A stretch of DNA of 64,000 nt from Pseudonocardia sp. (GTDB lineage: Bacteria > Actinomycetota > Actinomycetes > Mycobacteriales > Pseudonocardiaceae), in assembly GCF_029263155.1 (NCBI RefSeq), contig NZ_JAJCYB010000046.1, positions 1 through 64,000 of the forward strand. The letters run 5' to 3'. The translations under genes and the position numbers were made by a program. Positions 59,112 to 64,000 of the stretch are shown here, in pieces. A model generated the notes under the pieces. That model saw only the letters and a list, made by a program, of their open reading frames with translations, did no database searches and was not told where the DNA came from. Positions within the stretch are counted from its first letter, which is position 1; every line of letters starts with the position of its first letter.

Positions 59112-59984
59112 GTGGCGGTGACCGACCCGTCCCGCACTGCCCCACCCGCGGCCGACCCGGCCGCGTTGCGCCTGCTCGCCGAGGGTGTCGCCCGCGACGC
59201 GGCCGAGCATCTGCGCGGCCTGCCGCGGCCGTGGGACACCGGTCCGGCAGGCGGCTCGGTGGGCACCAAGAGCAGCCCCACCGATGTGGTCACGGCGTCG
59301 GACACCGCGGTGGAGGCCCTGATCCGCGAGCGGCTGGCGGCGCTGGCCCCCCGCGACCTGATCGTGGGGGAGGAGCACGGCGGGGTGGCCGGCACCGACG
59401 CCGAAAGGGTCGTGTGGGTCCTCGACCCGATCGACGGCACGGTCAACTTCCTCTACGGCCTGCCGTGGTACGCCGTGTCGGTGGCGGCCACGCGCGGCGG
59501 GGTGACGCTCGCGGGCGCCGTCGTCGAGCCCGTGTCGGGGCGGGTCTGGAGTGCCGCGGCGGGCCAGGGCGCCACCTGCGACGGCAGGCCGCTCGCCGTC
59601 TCGGCCGTCACCGAGCTGGCCCTGTCGCTGGTCGGCACCGGGTTCGCCTACGACGCGCGCCGCCGCGGCAGGCAGGCCGCGCTGGTCGCGGGCCTGCTGC
59701 CGCGGATCCGCGACGTGCGCCGCACCGGGTCGGCGGCGCTCGACATGTGCGCGGTCGCCGCCGGCTGGACCGACGCCTACCTCGAACACGGCTGCAGCTG
59801 GTGGGACTGGGCGGCGGCCGCGCTCGTCGCGCAGGAGGCCGGTGCCGTGGTGCGGGTACCCGGGGTCGCGGGGCTGCCCGATCCCGACGACGGGCTGGGG
59901 TCCGACGCGATCCTGGTCGCCGCGCCCGGGATCGCGACCGAGCTGGCCGCACTGGCCCGCGGGCACGGCGCCGCGGAGGTCTGA
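59112..59984 (+). CDS. Inositol monophosphatase-family protein
   Basis: A 290-residue FIG-superfamily phosphatase. Metal motifs GEEHGG and DPIDGTVNF (DP-I-D-GT-x-NF) and the C-terminal WWDWAAAALVAQEAGA are intact. Substrate is an inositol phosphate, histidinol phosphate or similar. The gene lies next to sigA in many actinobacteria, where it is often called suhB-like. GTG at 59112. It is divergent from sigA; the shared 246-bp region should hold both promoters. Confidence 0.93.
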   Translation: MAVTDPSRTAPPAADPAALRLLAEGVARDAAEHLRGLPRPWDTGPAGGSVGTKSSPTDVVTASDTAVEALIRERLAALAPRDLIVGEEHGGVAGTDAERVVWVLDPIDGTVNFLYGLPWYAVSVAATRGGVTLAGAVVEPVSGRVWSAAAGQGATCDGRPLAVSAVTELALSLVGTGFAYDARRRGRQAALVAGLLPRIRDVRRTGSAALDMCAVAAGWTDAYLEHGCSWWDWAAAALVAQEAGAVVRVPGVAGLPDPDDGLGSDAILVAAPGIATELAALARGHGAAEV

Positions 59985-60051
59985 GCGGCAGGGGTGCCGG
60001 CCGTCGGCGTCCGTGGCGCGAGCGGCGACCTGCCGGGCCGTGCGCCGCCCG

Positions 60052-60675
60052 TCAGCAGGCTGCGCCGCGCGCCTCGGCGAGCGTCGTCGGGTCGGGCGGC
60101 ATCGGCTCGCCGGTGGCCCCGTCGTCCGCGGGTGAGGGAGCCCCCAGGCTCTCCAGGACGTCGCGGACCGGGCGCGGCGGGTTGACGTCGCCGAACGCGG
60201 TGCCGACCGACACGTCCACGGTGGGTTCGGCCCGCCCGTCCCGCACCAGCTCGGCGCAGGGCAGTACCAGGGCGACGGTGCTCGCCGCCCCCTCGCCCGC
60301 CGCCCCGAAACGGATCTGCCCGACGCACTCCATGTCGCCGTCGGGGAAGAAGGGGTCGTTGTCCGGGTCGCCCGCGGCGGCGAAGCCGAGATCGCCGAGC
60401 TGGGCGGCCACGAGGTTCGCCTGGCCGCGCTGGCCGCTCGCGTTGAGCACGCGCACGGGCGCCTGGCCGGGGGGAGCCGGGGCCACCGCGTCGAGCGCCT
60501 CCGCGTCCAGCGACTCGCCGGGCGACCCGACCGCGGACTCGGGGCAGGACTGCGGCCCCGACGGCCCGGACGCGTTCGTCAGCACGACGGTCCAGGTGAC
60601 GACCGCGGCCACGGCGAGGACCGAGACGACGGCGACGAGCGGGCCGCGCCGGCGGCGCCGCAGCGGGGCGGTCAC
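60052..60675 (-). CDS. cei: Envelope integrity protein Cei (LytR C-terminal domain)
   Basis: A 207-residue protein: basic start LRRRRRGP, one transmembrane helix (about 13-33), and a LytR_C domain at about 72-160 with PVRVLNASGQRGQANLVAAQLGDLGF. It has the order of mycobacterial Cei, which maintains the cell envelope. GTG start. Upstream on the same strand lies the phosphotransferase gene 46 bp away, so they may be cotranscribed. Confidence 0.85.
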   Translation of the reverse strand: MTAPLRRRRRGPLVAVVSVLAVAAVVTWTVVLTNASGPSGPQSCPESAVGSPGESLDAEALDAVAPAPPGQAPVRVLNASGQRGQANLVAAQLGDLGFAAAGDPDNDPFFPDGDMECVGQIRFGAAGEGAASTVALVLPCAELVRDGRAEPTVDVSVGTAFGDVNPPRPVRDVLESLGAPSPADDGATGEPMPPDPTTLAEARGAAC

Positions 60676-60721
60676 GGCCGCACCTCGCGTGACCCGGCGG
60701 TTCGTGCGGCCGCAGGGTGCC

Positions 60722-61819
60722 TCACGAGCCCAGCCCCTCGGTGAGCACGTGCCGGCCGAGCGTGACGAGCGGGTCGACGGCGTCGTCGAGCCCGTCGGCC
60801 ATCGACGCGGGCACCATCCCGGCGTGCACCCGGGCGAGGATCCCCGCGAGCACGACGGCCAGCTTGAACGTGCCGAACGCGACGTACCAGTTGAGCGGTT
60901 CCAGATCGAGGCCCGAGCCCGCGGCGTAGGCCGTCGCCACCTCGGTGCGGGTGGGGAACCCCGGCAGTCGGGTGGGGCTGGGGATCCGCTGCGCGGCCTC
61001 CCACAGGGGATGGTCGTCGGCCTGGCGCCAGTAGACGAGCAGCAGACCCAGGTCCGCCATCGGGTCACCGAGGGTGGACAGCTCCCAGTCGAGCACGGCG
61101 CGGATCCGCCCGGGGTCGTCGGCGTCGAACAGGCAGTTGTCGATGCGGTAGTCGCCGTGCACGATCGTGTTCCGCTGGGTGGCGGGCACCGAGTCGGCCA
61201 GCGTCCGGGCGAAGCCGGTCAGCGCGGCGGCCGTGTCCTCGTCGGCGGCCCCGCCCGCGTCGCGGGCGGCCTCCCACTGCTTCCCCCAGCGCCGCACCTG
61301 GCGGGCCATGAACCCGTCCGGGCGGCCGAAGTCGCCGAGCCCGACGGACTCCGGCTCGACCGCGTGCAGCGCCACCAGCACGTCGACCAGCGCCTGCCCG
61401 GCCCGCCCGCGCTCGCCCTCGGTGGCCGCCCACCCGTCGGGGAGCTCGCCGAGCGGTACCACCCCGTCGACGAGCTCCATGACGAAGCACGGCGCGTCGA
61501 CAGGGGGGCCCTCCTCGGCCCAGGCGAGCACCCGGGGCACCGGCACCGCCGTCGACGCCAGCCCGCTGATGACGCGCCGCTCGCGGCCCATGTCGTGCGC
61601 CGTGGCCGCGACCTGCCCCACCGGCGGCCTGCGCAGCACGACGTCCCCGGCCGCGCTGGACACGCGGTAGGTGAGGTTGGACCGGCCCGCGCCGATCGGG
61701 CTGAGCGTGCACTCCGACCACCGGGGATCGTCGAGTCGAGCGGCCAGCCAGGCGCCCACCCGACCGGCGTCGGCGCCGGGGACGGAGCGGTCGGGTCCGG
61801 GAGCGGGAGACGCGGTCAC
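60722..61819 (-). CDS. Phosphotransferase-family protein (ACAD10/APH-like)
   Basis: A 365-residue kinase-like protein. IGAGRSNLTYRV is the nucleotide loop, VVLRRPPVGQ holds the Lys-like position, IVHGDYRIDNCLF is the catalytic loop (Asp and Asn), and AVLDWELSTLGDPMADLG the metal-binding DxD region. It resembles the APH-like domain of ACAD10, often linked to fatty-acid or acyl-CoA metabolism. Specific substrate unknown. Begins with GTG. Confidence 0.88.
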   Translation of the reverse strand: MTASPAPGPDRSVPGADAGRVGAWLAARLDDPRWSECTLSPIGAGRSNLTYRVSSAAGDVVLRRPPVGQVAATAHDMGRERRVISGLASTAVPVPRVLAWAEEGPPVDAPCFVMELVDGVVPLGELPDGWAATEGERGRAGQALVDVLVALHAVEPESVGLGDFGRPDGFMARQVRRWGKQWEAARDAGGAADEDTAAALTGFARTLADSVPATQRNTIVHGDYRIDNCLFDADDPGRIRAVLDWELSTLGDPMADLGLLLVYWRQADDHPLWEAAQRIPSPTRLPGFPTRTEVATAYAAGSGLDLEPLNWYVAFGTFKLAVVLAGILARVHAGMVPASMADGLDDAVDPLVTLGRHVLTEGLGS

Positions 61820-62073
61820 GAACGAGGACCCTACGGGGGTGGTGGGCCCGCCGAGCAGGCCCGTGGCGTTCGGAGCGGGCCGACGAGCCGATCATGTGAG
61901 GCGCGCCGTGACGGGGGGTTGACGGGTGGGCTAAGGTTCGCCGCCCGGGCAGGGGTTCGGGCGCGTGTTCGGGTGAGACCGGCGTCACTCCCGGAGCCGG
62001 GCACAAACCCCGCCGCTGTGACGTTGTCCAGCGGCACGACGACGACGAACTGCAGTTCACGAGGGTGGGGACG

Positions 62074-62376
62074 ATGGCAACCGACTACGACGCTCCGCGG
62101 CGCAACGAGACCGACGACATGGCGGAGGACTCGCTCGACGAGTTGAAGGCTCGTCGCAACGAGGCGCAGTCGTCCGTGGTCGACGTCGACGAGACCGACA
62201 CGGCCGAGAGCTTCGAGCTCCCGGGTGCCGACCTGTCCGGCGAGGAGCTCACCGTCAAGGTTCTCCCGAAGCAGGCCGACGAGTTCACCTGCGCCAGCTG
62301 CTTCCTTGTGCACCACCGCAGCCGGCTCGCCGAGAGCAACGGCAGCCAGTACATCTGCCGCGACTGCGCCGCCTGA
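62074..62376 (+). CDS. DUF4193 protein
   Basis: A 100-residue actinobacterial DUF4193 protein: MATDYDAPRRNETDDM, an acidic middle, and a zinc-ribbon-like C-terminus FTCASCFLVHHRSRLA with CRDC. The four Cys (C-x2-C ... C-x2-C) probably hold a zinc ion. It is highly conserved next to dut and sigA in actinobacteria; function unknown. Possible promoter GTGACG (61908-61913) and TAAGGT (61932-61937). Confidence 0.93.
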   Translation: MATDYDAPRRNETDDMAEDSLDELKARRNEAQSSVVDVDETDTAESFELPGADLSGEELTVKVLPKQADEFTCASCFLVHHRSRLAESNGSQYICRDCAA

Positions 62377-62462
62377 GCTCCGATCGCCGACGCCCCCGGA
62401 CCCCGCAGGTCGGGGGCGTCACCGCGTTCCGGGGTGGCTGTGCCGCGGGGTGGATGTGCAGC

Positions 62463-62945
62463 TCAGCGTCCGAGCGCGGCCAGCAAGCGGTCGGGATCCG
62501 ACACGCTGATCACCCAGTACGGCACGTCCGCGTCCGGGTCGGTGATCTCCAGGCGCACCACGGGCCGGATCCAGGCGCGGTGCAGCAGGTGGGCTGCCGG
62601 GTCCAGGTCGGGACCCAGCGCCACCTGCTTGGCGTCGCGGTCGCGGATCACCTCGACCCGGCCGATGCTGTCCACCGCGACCGACTCCTCGCCCGCGTGC
62701 AGCCGCCCCTCGCGGACCCGCACCCGGGTGCGACCCAGCCACACCAGCACGCCGACCGCCACCGGGACCACCACCGCGTAGCCGATCCACGACCGCAGAC
62801 CCGGGTAGCCCATGTGGATCTCGGCGCCGAGCAGGGCCGCCACGCCGACCGCCGGCAGGTACCACCACCACGGCACGGACAACCGCTCGTCGAACCCGGG
62901 GATGCCGGACGTCGCAGGTTTCGGCGTCGATGGGTGCTCGTTCAC
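62463..62945 (-). CDS. DUF3093 membrane protein
   Basis: A 160-residue DUF3093 protein: [32 protein letters not shown] covers the first helix, a second helix lies at about 50-70, and a cytosolic beta-rich part follows ([39 protein letters not shown]). Function unknown. The GTG at 62945 or 62951 may start it. It is divergent from dut, with only about 26 bp between the starts. Confidence 0.9.
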   Translation of the reverse strand: MNEHPSTPKPATSGIPGFDERLSVPWWWYLPAVGVAALLGAEIHMGYPGLRSWIGYAVVVPVAVGVLVWLGRTRVRVREGRLHAGEESVAVDSIGRVEVIRDRDAKQVALGPDLDPAAHLLHRAWIRPVVRLEITDPDADVPYWVISVSDPDRLLAALGR

Positions 62946-62971
62946 AAGCACCGAGGGTAGCGTCGACCGTC

Positions 62972-63547
62972 GTGTCCGGCTCCGTCGATGCTCCCCAGCA
63001 GGCGCCGTCCACCGCACCGCCCGCCGCACCGCAGACGGCCGGGTCGTCGGTCGACGGGCGCGCCGCCGACGTGTCGCCATCCGACGTGTCGCCGCTGGAG
63101 GTTCCGGTCGTCCGGCTCGACCCGGCGCTGCCGCTGCCCTCCTACGCCCGCCCGGGCGACGCGGGGGCCGACCTGTCCTGCACCGCCGATCTCGTGCTCG
63201 CGCCCGGGGAACGCCGTCTCGTCGGCACCGGCGTCGCTCTGGCGCTCCCGCACGGGTACGCCGGGTTCGTGCACCCGCGGTCCGGGCTCGCCGCCCGCAC
63301 CGGGCTCTCGATCGTCAACGCCCCCGGCACCGTCGACTCCGGGTATCGCGGCGAGATCCGGGTCTGCCTGATCAACCTCGGCGGCGAGGAGGTGACGTTG
63401 CGGCGCGGTGACCGGATCGCCCAGCTCGTCGTCCAGCGGGTGGAGCAGGCCCGGTTCGTCGAGGTCCCCGCCCTGCCCGCGTCGGAGCGGGGCGCCGGGG
63501 GGCACGGCTCGACGGGCGGTCACGCCGCGCTGGGGGAGGCCCCGTGA
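62972..63547 (+). CDS. dut: dUTP diphosphatase
   Basis: A 191-residue trimeric dUTPase with an N-terminal disordered extension of about 40 residues. Motifs 1-5 are seen as [40 protein letters not shown] and [13 protein letters not shown]. It turns dUTP into dUMP plus pyrophosphate. GTG at 62972. Its stop overlaps the next gene by 4 bp. Confidence 0.96.
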   Translation: MSGSVDAPQQAPSTAPPAAPQTAGSSVDGRAADVSPSDVSPLEVPVVRLDPALPLPSYARPGDAGADLSCTADLVLAPGERRLVGTGVALALPHGYAGFVHPRSGLAARTGLSIVNAPGTVDSGYRGEIRVCLINLGGEEVTLRRGDRIAQLVVQRVEQARFVEVPALPASERGAGGHGSTGGHAALGEAP

Positions 63548-64000
63548 CCGCCGACGCCCCGGGCCGTGTCGGCAGGCGCACCGGCGCCACCGGGGCGTTC
63601 CGCACGGGCTCGCACAAGGCGGCCCGACAGGCCGCGCGGGACTTCGGGCCCCACGACGCCGAGGACCTCGACCCGGGCGCGGCGCCCGCGCCGGGGACGG
63701 TCGACTTCGGGTCGGTCCGGGTGCCGGTGCCGGAGGGCGGCACGGTCACCGTCGAGCCCACCGCGAACGGGCGGTTGCAGGCCGTGCACGTCACGATGCC
63801 CGGCGGCCGGCTTTCGGTGAGCGCGCTCGCGGCCCCGAAGTCCTCCGCCCTGTGGCCCGAGCTGGTCGCCGAGATCGACACGTCGCTGCGCGACGGCGGC
63901 GCCCGGGTGCGGTCGTTCCAGGGTGAGTGGGGCCGTGAGCTGCACGCCCGCACCGGTGCCGCCAACTCGGTCTTCATCGGCGTCGACGGTGCCCGCTGGA
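63544..64000 (+). CDS. DUF3710 protein, truncated by the window end
   Basis: The first 152 residues of a DUF3710 protein: [25 protein letters not shown]-like start, then [21 protein letters not shown] and [31 protein letters not shown] with GEWGRELHA. The gene follows dut in actinobacteria and its function is unknown. It continues beyond position 64000. Confidence 0.93.
   Translation, partial: MTADAPGRVGRRTGATGAFRTGSHKAARQAARDFGPHDAEDLDPGAAPAPGTVDFGSVRVPVPEGGTVTVEPTANGRLQAVHVTMPGGRLSVSALAAPKSSALWPELVAEIDTSLRDGGARVRSFQGEWGRELHARTGAANSVFIGVDGARW

Noticed and set aside
1-64000. tRNA or rRNA genes
   Set aside because: I looked for T-loop (GTTCGA-type) and acceptor patterns. The only strong GTTCGAA hit, at about 37058, is part of the TPP riboswitch.

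Overview
This window is chromosomal DNA of a very GC-rich actinomycete. Many genes start with GTG, stop/start overlaps of the ATGA or GTGA type are frequent, and it carries actinobacterial marker families (DUF3039, DUF3093, DUF3099, DUF3710, DUF4193, DUF7455, an envelope integrity protein Cei, and an HrdB/SigA sigma factor with a long acidic N-terminus). The mix fits Pseudonocardiaceae, perhaps Pseudonocardia. That placement is an inference from gene content, not from a marker phylogeny. I saw no tRNA, rRNA, CRISPR array or intact insertion sequence.

Layout. 0-5 kb: D-aminoacyl-tRNA deacylase and a methyltransferase, then a surface module on the minus strand (DUF4397 exported protein, class F sortase, ECF sigma factor, zinc anti-sigma factor). 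5-9 kb: DNA glycosylase-like protein, an ArsR-family metal sensor with a recognisable operator, and a CbiMNQO cobalt/nickel ECF transporter. 9-10.9 kb: small iron-sulfur and SseB-like proteins. 10.4-21.6 kb is the unusual region, described below. 21.6-26.8 kb: pseudouridine catabolism (psuK, psuG), DUF3039, a methyltransferase, a polyhydroxyalkanoate synthase and a partner hydrolase. 27-31.5 kb: a DExH helicase, DUF7455, an EamA exporter and polyphosphate kinase 2. 31.8-36.5 kb: a xylose-type ABC transporter with a ROK regulator. 37-39.7 kb: a TPP riboswitch followed by a thiamin-precursor ABC transporter. 39.7-45.4 kb: TPR protein, CocE-type hydrolase, DUF2252, a BtuF-like protein and what may be the remnant of a kdp promoter. 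45.6-53.7 kb: LytS/LytTR two-component system, two acetate-type sodium/solute symporters and a histidine kinase. 53.8-64 kb: NYN-LOTUS protein, iron-regulated siderophore-interacting protein, CDF metal exporter, and the conserved block from sigA to dut and DUF3710.

The most interesting segment is an amide-flavoured locus. It contains an AmiC-like amide sensor without a signal peptide; two paralogous MarR repressors, each divergent from a target promoter that carries the same 9-mer GTACTTCCG; FmdB; FmdA (formamidase/acetamidase); and an AmiE-like protein that has lost its catalytic Cys and Lys. These are followed by two paralogous proteins of 496 and 551 residues with a tubulin/FtsZ-like nucleotide-binding half. 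One keeps an intact GGTGSG loop. The other has it degraded to GDSSASG. Both end in an identical Cys-x3-Cys-x-Cys motif. Interleaved are three small paralogous proteins (99, 99 and 114 residues), a Prx5-type peroxiredoxin and a degenerate ECF-sigma-like protein. I know of no described system with this content. I read it as a candidate two-subunit tubulin-superfamily assembly placed under amide-responsive control.

A second theme is a 22-bp repeat with core CGCGAGTCGGG. It forms a three-plus-three inverted cluster between 28817 and 28947, and has apparently been absorbed into the N-terminal coding sequence of the thiamin-precursor permease at 38125-38179.
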